From Trebouxia sp. TZW2008 (Eukaryota; Chlorophyta; Trebouxiophyceae; Trebouxiales; Trebouxiaceae), in the NCBI GenBank assembly GCA_002118135.1, contig BDIU01000092.1, forward strand, positions 1 through 64,000: 64,000 nt of DNA, written 5' to 3'. A program made the position numbers and the translations under genes. Shown piece by piece: positions 33,981 through 45,300 of the stretch; position 1 is the stretch's first letter, and each line of letters begins with the position of its first letter. The notes under the pieces are model-generated. The model was not told where the DNA came from, did no database searches, and was given only the letters and a program-made list of their open reading frames with translations.

Positions 33981-35758
33981 CTGCAAGACAATAATGAGCC
34001 ACATTGAGCTTCGCTTTGAACAGGGCAGCATGTAACGTATTCAAAGCATAATGCATTTTGCATGACACAAGGCAGTGGGTCATGAGTGCCACAGACAATG
34101 AACTTTGTAAACAGAACACACCAAGTCAGTGATGCAGCAAAAGCAAATTGAGCGCTGAAGTGGGCAACACAGGTTCCCATGAGATTGACGCTGTGTTTGA
34201 ATGCTCTCGGTAAGCTGGCAGTGTCTGCACTCATATGAGGTACTGTTGGATGTGCAGCTTCTGTGTGTCTATTTGCAGTCCAGCTTTGCACATAAAGCCT
34301 GCAGTGTCTGAGCCCTCATCATGTCACCGTAATGTGCAGTCCTGTAATGCATTGCTGCTCTGTACAGCACTGCATGTGTTTAGCAACTGCTAGGCACTGC
34401 GTGTGTATGCTGACTGCTAGTCAGAATCAAACTGAAAGCTGCTGTTGAACATGAGCTTTACGGAGACAAGAGACACACACCAGGCTGGGCACTCTGAGCA
34501 GCAGAGCTGCAACTCTCTCCAGAGTCCACAGCCCTGCCGCCTGCCAGAGTGCCCAGCTGGTGTATGCCTCTTCTTCCCCTCCTTCTCCTTCTTCACGACT
34601 GCTGCCGAGAGATCTGCCAGAGTGCCCAGCTGATGAATGCCTTTTGCATCATCCCCTCCTTCATGATTGCTGCCCTACTGCCTGCCCTTATGCCTGACTG
34701 CTGTCTTCCTGACAGGTGGGTGTTTCTTCTTCACCTGCCTGCTGCATGTCTTTCCTCCCTTGCATGCTGGTTTGTTGCCATACAGCTCAACTCTGTCTAC
34801 CACGTCACTCAGACCACATGCTGCCAAGTGCAAAGGCCCTTGGTACCAAATACTCCAATCTCATCAAGCTGACTGCTGCCAGTTGCAAATCACACTTGGT
34901 CTGTGCTGTGTCTGACTTGCATTCTAGTACAGCAGAAACCCACCATCTGCTTGTGCTACATTGCGCTCTTGACTAGGGCATAAGTTGGGGGCTGATCAAG
35001 TGGGGTCACGTTAACCAGGCAGCACTATGCAAGTGAAAGATAGACTTTGGCATTGTGGGTGAACCTGTGACTCAAATGGAGGCTGGCAGCTTGTGTTGGT
35101 GCATCTGCCAACATGCAACAGCAACAGAACTCCAAACAGCAACCAGTGTGAAGTAGTACTGATACATTCAGATGACACGCTACGCAACCACATCCCGATA
35201 CTCTTATGAAGCAGGACAGTGCCAACATCAACAGCGAGGATGTCATTTCCCATGCAAAACAAGGCATTGGCAATTGTAAGCCTGCTGCAGAAAACAGCCT
35301 CGCTGATCATTACACTGAGAACCTAAACACATTTTGTTGTCTATTTCAAAGTGGCTTAGATATCAAGTCTCAAATGCTAGAAGCACTATGTCTTCAGGAA
35401 ACAAGCCTGATGAATGATGTTGCCTAAGCACTGGCAATAGCTTGAATGCAACTTGACTTGTCTGCTATCTGCACACCCTGTATGCTCGCAGCATATTGAC
35501 CAAACCTGATCTCAATGTCCAGGATCTCTGCCATACTAATAGTCCTCAACAAGTACATCTGTTGTGTTTTCAAGTACACAAAAACAAGAGATTAATCTGC
35601 ATCACACGCTTGATACTGCCTTCTCAGTAAAGACATGTAACGACTGTTCTAGTTGTAGTGACTGTTGCATGAGAGCCAAATTACTGACTCCTAATCTTGT
35701 CAGGAGCTTGCACTTGATCAAGGCTTTTGCAATTAGTCAAATCACTGGATAGCAAGTT
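33981..35758. other. Unresolved region between CP12 exons and PGK stop
   Basis: Should contain the 5' exons and promoter of CP12 and the PGK 3' UTR. Visible structure: near 34490-34640 the block agctgggcactctggcag occurs two or three times, so local duplication has affected this area. On the minus strand around 34590-34640 a frame reads GTLADLSAAVVKKEKEGKK, faintly like the CP12 ELSAA region but without an adjacent donor. No other gene is recognised. Confidence 0.4.
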
Positions 35759-38700
35759 TCAAACCTCGTCAAGCGCTGCCACTCCTGGCAAAACCTTGCC
35801 CTCCAGAAGCTCCAAGGAAGCTCCTCCACCAGTGCTGATGTGACTCATCTTATCGGCCAAACCTGCCTTCTCGACAGCTGCCACACTGTCACCACCTCCG
35901 ATGATGGTGATGGCACCCTGCATATAATGCAAAGCTAATTAGTAAGGCATGCTTCGTCAGTGACCCATGACTCATCTATGATCAGTCCACGAACAACATG
36001 AGTCACAGCAACAAACAGCAGACTGCCAAATTGTTACCACCTTTCATAATGATGTTGGTGGGGTGCTTGGAGCATTACTCCTGGGTATGGCTCATTGGGG
36101 AATAGTGCATATGCTGCAGCCCTAAGCCACATGGCTGCATGTGCTTCCCAAATGCAACATTGTGACAGCCTTCTATATGGAACGCTGACGCATCGTTGTA
36201 TGTTGGTGAAAACACAAGTGTTTGATGACATTGCAGGTAATGAAAATGAGACACACCTCGCCGCTGACCTCTGCAAGGGTCTCTACAACACCAACTGTGC
36301 CCTTGGCAAATTCTCATGTTCAGAACATTGACTGCTTGCATGCAGTCACACATGATTGGTGACTTCACAGGTGCTGAAGAAGAGGCATACCTTGCCGCTG
36401 AGCTCTGCAAGGGTCTCTGCAACGCCAAAAGTGCCCTTGGCGAATTTCTCAAACTCGAACACACCCATAGGGCCGTTCCAGATGATGGTCTTGGCATCTG
36501 CTAGGGCTCCTTGGAACGCCTTCAATGAGTCAGGTCCAATGTCCAGACCCTGCAGCCAATTGAAAGCTAGGTTCTCAATTTCTACATGCAAAGTGCCAAA
36601 CATCTACTGGAAATGTGCATGGGACATTGCAATTGTTTAGTCAGGGCTCCTTGCAAGGCTTTCAATGAGTCAGGCCCAATGTTCATACCCTGCAGCCACA
36701 TCGGAGCAAATTGCGCCAATTGAGCAAACCTCAAAGCCAATCCAGCTCCACAAAATATGTGTCACACCTGACTGGACAGGCTTCAGGGAGCAAGGTCCAA
36801 TGGCAAACCCTACAGCAAACATAGAGACCAACTTGCTGAAGCCTGAGGGGAAATCTGCATGGGTCAATTCATGGAAGAGATTTGAAAAAGTTCAATTGCT
36901 TTTGCTGACAGCTTGGCTGATCCACGCAAGCTGAAAATTTGTTGCATGAGTGGACATATGGTAGTTGCGCAAGACCGCCTACCCACTTTGACCTGTGCGA
37001 ATGCTGCAGGTACCCTGGTAGGAGATCACGCCCAGCTGCCACACTGTCCAAACATGCATCAAAGCTCCAGCTCACGTCACAATCAGCACAGGCTGTCAGG
37101 CAAAAAACCTCAAGGTTGTATGACAGAGATGCTATGTACAGTGACGTTCAATTCACCACAACATGAAGTAGTCACTAGACTCATGCCTATGAGCAAATCC
37201 AGTACAAGGCTTTGGGAAGTGTACGCAGCAACACATTTTGACGCACACAGCTTACGCTGTTGACCTCAATACAAGGCTTGAGTATTCTGGGCAAGAGAAT
37301 GTCTGCAGACACTCCCGGATGCCAACATCAATGCAAATGGACAGGTCCGTAGCAGTTCAAGGCTTTGAGGAGTGTGTTCAGCAACATTATCACGCACACA
37401 ACCCTCACTATTGCCATCAGCATTGCACACCCCAACAGCGGTTGCTGACAGCTCGCCTGACCCACACAAACTGAATGCTTGTTGCAATGGTGGACATATG
37501 GGAGCTGCACGTGACTGCCAATCCGCTTTGACCATTGAAAAACTGCTTCAGGTACCATGTTTGGAGACCACGCGCAGTTGCCATACTGTCCAGCCATGCC
37601 TCAAAGCTTCAGCTCACGTGACATCAACACAGGCTGTCAGACAGACAACTCAAGACTGTCAGACAGAGAACTCAAGATTGTCAAATGGACAGCAGCCCCT
37701 GATGCACTCATGATTGACACAAAAATGCTTGTCATGTGAGACACAATCATGGTTTTTATGTGCCTGACATATGGCTTTTGCAAAGAATCATGAACTTTCT
37801 ACATGCCTTTCTGGTTGAGAACTGTCACAATGCTCAACAGAAACTGCGGTGACGCTTGGGCTGTTGCTGGCTGTTCACAGCAAGACTACCTACAGCATGA
37901 TGCAAAGCATTGGAGATGCGACAATTGCTGTCCCTTGCTTGACAGCAGGCCAAGCATTTCCCTGCATGCCATGAGTGCAATAATCAGAGCAAGACTGCAA
38001 GCGTGGAGGCTGTGCCTGATCCCCTTCAAGGCTATCAATCTGCAGATAGGCGACCATGCACAACTTCGCCGTCTGCATTCTGTGTGTCTGACTGGGGCAC
38101 CATGTCATGCAAGCAAATGTTATGCGAGCAGCGTTGCTATGCCATGCCCACTGCACTCTGCTGGTGCCCTTGCATAAGCTAGTGCTGGGTCTGCTTTGGC
38201 TGCACAAGTTCCCATGCATCAAAGGCAATCCTGACCGTGTGATGCTGAAGGTACGCTGTTCACATTACGTAGAAAACATTAGCAGCTCATGTTTAGTACC
38301 AAGGGTAGGTTGCATTTTGGCAATTGTTGGCAATTTTTTTGGCTGGCTGCACATTTTGTCAGAAGGCTTTCAAGACAGAAGAAAACAGATTTAATGGTGT
38401 AATGGACAGGTGCAAGGCAGACAAAATGGCAGGGCAGGGCAGGGCATGGCAGGGCAGGGCAGGGTAGGGCAGGGCAAGGCAGGGCCGTACCATCCAACCC
38501 TCTGGAATCTCGCCAGCCGCCACTACTTGCGTCTCTGCGTTCTCATCGAACTTGTCAGCGGCGATGACATCAGTGGGGAGAATAAACTCCACACCCTTGT
38601 CCTTAGCAGCCTGCTCCAGCTTCTTTGCCAGCTCCAATTTGTCCTCCTCGACCAATGAGCTGCCCACATTTAGACCCCTGGCCTTGTAGAAAGTGAAGAT

Positions 38701-41181
38701 CATGCCGCCTCTGCACGTACAATCAGACGCTCAGTCGCTTTTGCGTCATTGCATTGCTGACTTCAATTGTCCCCCTTGACCGATGAGCTGGCGAGTGATG
38801 GTGAGTTGGGCTCTGCAACTGACTTGATCACATCGCCAAAAGCTTTTTGATACATTTGGTTTCAGAGCCATGCCTGCTTTTGAATACTCAAGTACAGCAA
38901 TGCGAGTCATCTTGATGATAGTTGCATGTCTTTGCTAAGCTGCTAGGTGTCTGAGTTGCAACTTTGAGTCCTTGCGTCTCATGTTGCCAAGGCTAAAGAC
39001 CAGACCATGACGGCATCAAGTGCATGAATCTTGTCCTTCCTGTCATGCTGAAACAGGCTATCTTTCAGATCAGACATGCTGAAACACGCTATCTTTCAGA
39101 TCAGACATGCAGCATGAGAAAAGCAGCCCCATGCACATCATTGCATGGTGCACGAGAGCTGCATTTGTTACCACTTTGAAACATCAGCACTGGATGTTCA
39201 TGCCATTGGCGTGATACGCAGCAGACTACGCATCAATCAGCTGAGCAAAGGCCCGTTGTGCCTCCTTACACAGCTGTACGAGGCACGAAACATCATTTTG
39301 TGCCATGCACAGCTCTGGTAGAAGAGACAAAAGTCCATGTCAGCGCATGGTTCCAGTAGTGTGCACTTCCGCTCGCACAACATGCTTGCACGCAGATGCA
39401 GATGCCCAAGAACAGCACATGCATGACTACTTCTGCTTGCAGGCAGACCTTTGCAAACATATCGACTTGGCAGACTTTGATATCTGATCAATTGCATTGA
39501 TTACTGTGCGCAAGCATGACCAACTTTGCATTGTCTCTTCACCAGTCTGTCTGAGCTGTGTCACTGTTGCGTTTACTGATGCTGCTTTGTCATGAACAGG
39601 TAGGTATACGAGTTGCAAGCGGCTTTTACAAAAGCACCTCAACAGCCTGGTGACATGGTGACACAAATAGGTACGCGTATCATTTGCAACAGTCTGTTGT
39701 GAAAGTGCCTGAGTAGCCTGATGACATGGTGGCATCGTAACTCACCCAAGAATGATCTTGTCTGTCTTCTCCAAAAGAGACTCAATGACCCCAATCTTGG
39801 AGGACACTTTAGATCCACCAACAATTGCAACAAATGGCCTCTTGGGCTCCTTGACAGCTCCATCAAGGTAATCTAGCTCCTTTTGTAGCAGCAGTCCTGC
39901 TACGCTTGGCTTCAGGAACTTTGTGACACCCTCTGTTGATGCGTGAGCTCTGTGTGCTGTGCCAAAAGCATCATTGACAAAGATCTCAGCGTTTGCTGCA
40001 AGCTGCAAGCATAATGAAACAGTCAGCGTGCAATCAAAATGGGCTAGCCTCATCTTGAAACAGCCTCATTTGTGCAATCAAATGCAAGTTGCACAGGACC
40101 TGAGTTTGTCAATACACTGACACAGTGTTATGGGGTACTTTGGTGCTGCATATTGCTGATGGGTACAACTGTAGGCGTGGTCATTACAACGTCCAGCACA
40201 GGTGTCAGGTGTATGTGGTGCAAGTGCTGACCTGATGCAACATTGTCATGAAGTAGCATGCAAGCAGATACGCATGGAGCAGAGAGACATGTACCTTCTC
40301 AGCAAATCCAGGGTCGTTTTTGGTCTCCTCCTTGTAGAACCGGACATTCTCAAGAATGAGCACCTGCATGTGTTGCAGAATGCTGGCATTCTGCAGGCAG
40401 TGGTTAAAGACTGGGAACCAAGTCAACACCCACAGCATTTCGTACCTCGCCGTTGTTCAAGGCCTGGGTCTTCTGCTTGACCTCATCACCAATGCAGTCG
40501 TCTGCCTTGAGTACCTACGTCAGCAAAGAAGACCCTCGTCGAAAGCGTCTTGTAGATCCATGGATAAGCATGAACTTATCTGGGGCCGCACCTTTGTGCC
40601 GAGCAACTCAGACAAGCGAGGGACCACGGGTGTCAGACGGAACTTGTCCTCTGGGCCGTCCTTGGGCCGACCCTACAAGTGGACGGGAATTTGCAAAACG
40701 ACTTGCTGATCTGCAAATCTTGCTTGCAGCATGGCGACCAAAGACCTACCAGGTGAGACGTTAGCAGAACCTTTGCGCCGTTCTCTGTAAGGTACTTCAA
40801 TGTTGGAATAGCTGCCCGAATACGCGTGTCGTCAGTGATGTTCTGACTTTTGTCCAATGGCACATTTAAGTCAGCCCGCACGAAGACTGTTTTTCCTTCC
40901 AAGTCAGCTTTCTTGAGGTCTGAGACAGACTTCTTTGCGGCCATGCATATCACGGTGCGCAGACTCCTGCTTATTGGTCTGCGTAGCTGTGCGCTGGCGA
41001 TGCCGGTAAATGCGGGCTGGCTGCGGAACAAGCTGTGCTTTGCAGATACTCGAACAGGAGCAACAGCCCTTTGCGAAGCTGACGAGCGCATTGCTTGCGC
41101 GCGCGGCTGGACCCTATTGCCTGCATGCGCGCGAGCGCACACTGGTGCGTGTACTTGCATGCGCATCATTGTGTTCGCCAT
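35759..41181 (-). CDS. PGK1: Phosphoglycerate kinase, chloroplast, complete, 8 exons
   Basis: Exons 41181-40750, 40672-40592, 40514-40446, 40363-40295, 40002-39746, 38710-38491, 36549-36391 and 35917-35759 join in phase to 481 residues. The enzyme transfers phosphate between ATP and 3-phosphoglycerate to give 1,3-bisphosphoglycerate, the Calvin-cycle step before GAPDH. The first 75-80 residues are Arg/Ser/Ala-rich and non-conserved, as in a plastid transit peptide. The mature part starts near [20 protein letters not shown]. Signature pieces in order: [18 protein letters not shown] (split by intron 1), [46 protein letters not shown] (split by intron 5), [23 protein letters not shown] and [13 protein letters not shown]; it ends [10 protein letters not shown]. 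No key residue is missing. Introns are unusually long around exons 5-8 and hold decayed exon copies. CP12 follows downstream; PP2C diverges upstream. Confidence 0.97.
36236..36325 (-). pseudogene. Decayed copy of the 3' half of PGK exon 7
   Basis: The plus sequence acacacctcgccgctgacctctgcaagggtctctacaacaccaactgtgcccttggcaaattctc parallels 36385-36450 of the real exon 7 (gcataccttgccgctgagctctgcaagggtctctgcaacgcc...). It includes the donor side. Substitutions such as AAC for AGC in the SGK/ETLAEL region show it is no longer constrained. It lies in the intron between exons 7 and 8. Confidence 0.85.
36640..36825 (-). pseudogene. Two decayed copies of the 5' end of PGK exon 7
   Basis: Plus-strand stretches gtcagggctccttgcaaggctttcaatgagtcaggcccaatg (about 36641-36683) and caggcttcagggagcaaggtccaatggcaaaccctacagc (about 36778-36818) parallel the start of exon 7 and its acceptor (ctagggctccttggaacgccttcaatgagtcaggtccaatgtccagaccctgcag). 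The first still encodes [12 protein letters not shown] residues; the second is more eroded. Both lie upstream of the intact exon, in intron 6. Confidence 0.75.
36905..37660. repeat. Duplicated block of about 200 bp in PGK intron 6
   Basis: The segment starting gctgacagcttggctgatcc (36907) and running to about 37110 is matched by gctgacagctcgcctgaccc (37445) to about 37650, with shared landmarks gtggacatatgg, tgcaggtacc, ggagaccacgc and gctcacgt. Divergence is roughly 20-25 per cent by eye. The stretch between them contains a second, smaller duplication (37195 and 37335). Confidence 0.75.
38427..38485. repeat. GGGCA minisatellite next to PGK exon 6 donor
   Basis: About eleven five-base units (gggca with ggcat, gggta and ggcaa variants). 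The tract begins within ten bases of the donor of PGK exon 6 (38491), so on the coding strand the intron starts GTACGGCCCTGCCTTGCCCTGCCC. Confidence 0.95.
38755..38800 (-). pseudogene. Short decayed copy of part of PGK exon 6
   Basis: caattgtcccccttgaccgatgagctggcgag (about 38763-38794) parallels aatttgtcctcctcgaccaatgagctgcccac in exon 6, which encodes [12 protein letters not shown]. It lies in intron 5, about 120 bp from the original. Confidence 0.65.
39044..39108. repeat. 31-bp tandem duplication
   Basis: catgctgaaacaggctatctttcagatcaga occurs twice in direct succession with one difference. PGK intron 5. Confidence 0.9.
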
Positions 41182-42350
41182 GGCTGCGGGTTGTCTGTGG
41201 AGTCGCGTTGTCAAGTCCGCCACTTGCTCGAGCTCGAGCTGCAAAGGGTACTGTAACAGATAACCGATTTAACATTTAATTGAAGACAAAATTGCAACTG
41301 TAAAAATGGTCGATGATGTCCAGAATCCCTTTTGCACTACAACGAAGTGCGCCACTTTGACTGCGTTATGGGGCGCTGCAGGCAGAGCATTGAAAATTCT
41401 CTTGTCCGCACATTCCAAGCTTTGACTTGACCTTAGCTCTTCAGCATGCATATGTGCCGTTGCTAATTTGTTGACCATCATGTCACATGCGCATGCACGT
41501 ACTTGATCGGATCAAGTTGATCCTGTCGCTTAGCCATTGCATGCACGTGTTTGATCTTTGAACTGCTCAGGTGGATCCGAGAAGGTGTCGGCACGATGAC
41601 ACAGTGCGACGCCAGCTGCTGACTGGCGAGTAACAGCCAGAATGATGGCAAAAGTCCCATGCTCTCCTGCCCAGGCAAGTGAGGCGACTGGTGAAGAAGT
41701 GGAAGAAGAAGCTGAACGGCTGACTTGTCGGATAGATCCAGTCAGCAAAGGGAAGTTGGAGGAGACCGCGCCGAAACGAATGACGCAGGTCCAAGTCAGC
41801 CAAACTTGATCGGAAAGACATTGCAGTCGCAGCCGGCTGTACTGGTCAGCTAGGTTTGTCTTGTATCAGTCTTTCGCCGTCAGTTGGTGTTGAAATCCAA
41901 TCCGCAAAGCCGTAACCTTGTTGCGTGGCAGGAAGTTTGCAAGCTGACCTGAGCAGTTGCAACCTGGAGTGGCTTAGAGTTTTCGGCAGAAGTCTCAGCG
42001 CGTCTGATTTGACCCCGAGATTGCAGTCGGGGCACCTGTGAACGAGCTGGCATCATCAGAGTGAGCACGCCACACGCCGTCCTTTAGCAGCGATTAGCTG
42101 ACGTTGTTGCCAACCACTTGCACGGTTTCCCAGACTCACAAACGCGACGCGAGACGTCATGATTCACAGCTTTCTGCTCGATGTTATGAAGCACTGGGCA
42201 ACATGTAAAAGCCATGCCCACCTTGTCATATTGGCTGTATCCTGATCGTCAGTGCTGGTGCATCTTTGCAGGTCATTTCTTAGCAGGCTATGCTGCTTTT
42301 CTTGTTGTGACACTTCTGACGGTCCCTCGTCGCCGCAACCCAACGTCCTC
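41182..42350. promoter_or_regulatory. Divergent region between PGK and PP2C
   Basis: 1,169 bp separates the PGK ATG (minus) from the PP2C ATG (plus). It must hold both 5' UTRs and promoters. No TATA box, palindromic operator or repeat could be assigned with confidence, and no coding block is recognised. Confidence 0.5.
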
Positions 42351-45300
42351 ATGGGGGCGTATTTGAGTCAGCCAGTCACAGAAAAGGTGGGCCAGATGCA
42401 CTTCTGCCATACCCGTTGATCTTGTCAAGCCACTCATCAAAGCAGACTGCACTGCTGTTTTGCAAGAACAGCATGAATGGCTATTGCCTGGTGCAAGCAA
42501 CACGTTTTGCCTAGAAAGCCTTGATTGCTAAAGCATCCATCACATAAGTTGTATTTCAATGCTGCAGGAAGGGGATGAAAAGGAAAATGCACAATTCAAA
42601 TATGGCGTTTGTGCAATGCAAGGCTGGCGGACAGAGATGGTAAGCCCATCTCACATGCTCCAATTGCGCATCACGTCACACCAAAGACAAATGCTGAGCA
42701 AGCACTCTTTCTGGCTGCACGGTATGCAGAGCATGTTTGCACAAAAGCATCACAGGCTTGCATAAATCACGCCTGCACAGATCAAGCCTACGTACTCAAT
42801 CAAGCTTGTTCACATCAGAATTGCACATCACAGAATTCTGCAATAGCAACTTGGTACCAGCTTCCAAGTCATGGTGGGGTCATGTTGCATTGCAGGAAGA
42901 TGCTCATGTTGCAGCCTTGGACATTGGCAACAACTGCGCTCTCTTTGGAGTCTTTGATGGGCATGGCGGTCGCGAAGTTGCCAAATTTGTGTCAATGTAC
43001 TTGGTGAGCCACCTCAGTACTGCGTCAAGGCTGTGCATGTGATCAAGGTGTCGTCAGATGCGTGGCAATAGCCTCATATACCTAGCTATCCAGGTGCTCT
43101 GTTGACGAACGTCGAGACAATTTATTGCATGCTTATTTTACTTCAGATGTGATTTGCATTGTGCCATCGTTGATATTGTCTGTTGACCCCCCTGTTGGGT
43201 CCCAAGGACAGTAAAATTGATTGATTGAATACAGCGTGACAGCTGTGCATTCTTGAATGAGAACACTTGTCGCCTGTAAACAGTAACTCTTGCTGGTGCT
43301 GTCTATGCGTGTGGGCACAAATGGTGCAACAGCCCAATGACATCTTTGCAATTTTTATTTCTTATTACTTTATTATGATTTTTATTTTTTTTTGTTATAT
43401 ACTATTATTTTATTATTATTATTATTATTATCATCATTGTATTATATCATACTATATTATTTTTTGTTTGTGTGCCTGCAGACACAAGAGCTGCTTCAGA
43501 CTCAAGGCTACCAAAGCGGCAATTTCAAGGAGGCTCTGTCTCAAGCCTTCCTAAGAATGGATGAGATGTTGTCTCAGGAATCCGTTCAAGGGGAGCTGCA
43601 GTCCTTAGCTGGCCCTAGGAACAACGCAGATGAAGAGGAAGAGTGAGTCAGTCTTGCTGTTGATAGCTGTCTTGCCAAGATACCAATGCTTTTGATGCAA
43701 AAGCTGGCTGTCTAAACACTTGTCGGAACATGTCAACCATTGCACAACCTGCTTGTGGGTGTCTCACCTGAGCATTGCTTGCAACAATTCTATAACGCCA
43801 TCGTCTTGATCATTAGCACAGTGACTCAACCTTGAGATCAATGTCAGAGTAAATCAATGCTACTTGCACATATGCTGAATAACAGCATAACGGACTTGTT
43901 GCAGGATGGCCCTGTTGAGCGAGGAAAACCTGCCTGAGCTACTCAGAAAAGCCCTACAGGCCAAGAGGGAAGAGCAAGAAAGGGAGGGCATCTTGTCAGG
44001 TAGCCCTGCAGCCCTGTCACATGTCTGCAATTACACCCACCTGGTTCCCATCGCGAGCATGGCACTCGTCTCACGTCTGTCTGTCTGTCAGCTTGCCTTT
44101 GCGCTCATTCTAGATTGCTGTCAGTTAGCTTTGGCCTGGCTTCAGCCAATTGCTCATCACCTGTTGCAGTCTGACAGGCAATGAAAGGGAAGTTTTTGCA
44201 AGCCAAAGGCTTTGCTATACTTGCAAGTCACAACACAATGCAGGGTCATGGTCTCCTAAGCAACCTGTTTCGTGCACTGCAGAATCAGGAGATGATGACA
44301 CATATGAAGACGGCACCACGACGGTGAGCAATGTAATCAAGCCAGATGCTGTGCGCCCTATCCTGTTCCTGCCCTGTCCTGCCCTACTCTGCCCTGTCCT
44401 GCCCTGCCCTGCCATGTCCTGTCCTTGTTCTCAAGCCCAGCACCAAGTCAATCCAGTGCTGGTCGCTGCTGCTGAGCAGCGTACTGATGTGGCTGATTGA
44501 CTACTGCTTTTGGGCAGCACCCCGAGTTCTGCTTTAGATACTCTTTAGTGCATTCTTTGCAGCTTGGGATTTTTCTGAATTGGGAGGCTCCCTGGTGGTG
44601 TGCAACTGTGTGCAGTACATCATGTGGTGCCCAGCTGACATATCAGGCGTTTCAGCTGGGCATCTCACACTGCACTGCAGAACGTTTTGCACTGCTTGTG
44701 CAGCTACCCGCATGTCTGTTTGCAAGACTGCCCATACCTGCCTGTCTGCATGTTCATTTTTGCTCTGATTGTAGGTCATATGACAATCACTAACACCTGA
44801 CCCCTTGTGTTGTCGTCTGTGTTAGTGTATGTCTGCCTGTCTGCGTGACTGTCTGTGTCTGTCTGCTATTTCTGAAGTCTATGCCTGCCATGATTTGGAG
44901 TTCAGTAAACTTACTGTCTGTCTTGCGTCAAGATCATCAGTAAGCATGCCAGCAGAGCTCAGAAGAATAGCAGCATAAGGAGCAGTGCAGGCAGTGCTGT
45001 GTCTGTTCAATTATGCACGGCAGCTCGTACTGTTGCCTCCATGATGCAAAGACCAGCAGCAAGCAGAATTCACAACGTTGATGGCATCAGCGCAAGGAGC
45101 AGTGCAGGTAGTGCTCTGTCTGTTGACTTATGCAAGGCAAGTCACACTGCCGTCTGCAGGGTGCCGAGACTAGCAGCAAGCACACAGGCGCGGCTCAGAA
45201 CAACAAAGACATTGGCTCAAAAAGTAGCACTGCAGATATTGCTCTGTCTGTTACGCAAGGCAAGTCACGCTGCCGTCTGCAGGGCGAGACTAGCAGCGAG

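Noticed and set aside
34590..34745. Possible CP12 N-terminal exon (GTLADLSAAVVKKEKEGKK and a Cys-containing stretch upstream)
   Set aside because: Similarity to the ELSAA region is faint. There is no donor in the right place, no AWD motif, and the block is itself part of a local duplication.
38427..38485. Regularly spaced short repeats as a possible CRISPR array
   Set aside because: The units are five bases without spacers: a minisatellite in a eukaryotic intron.
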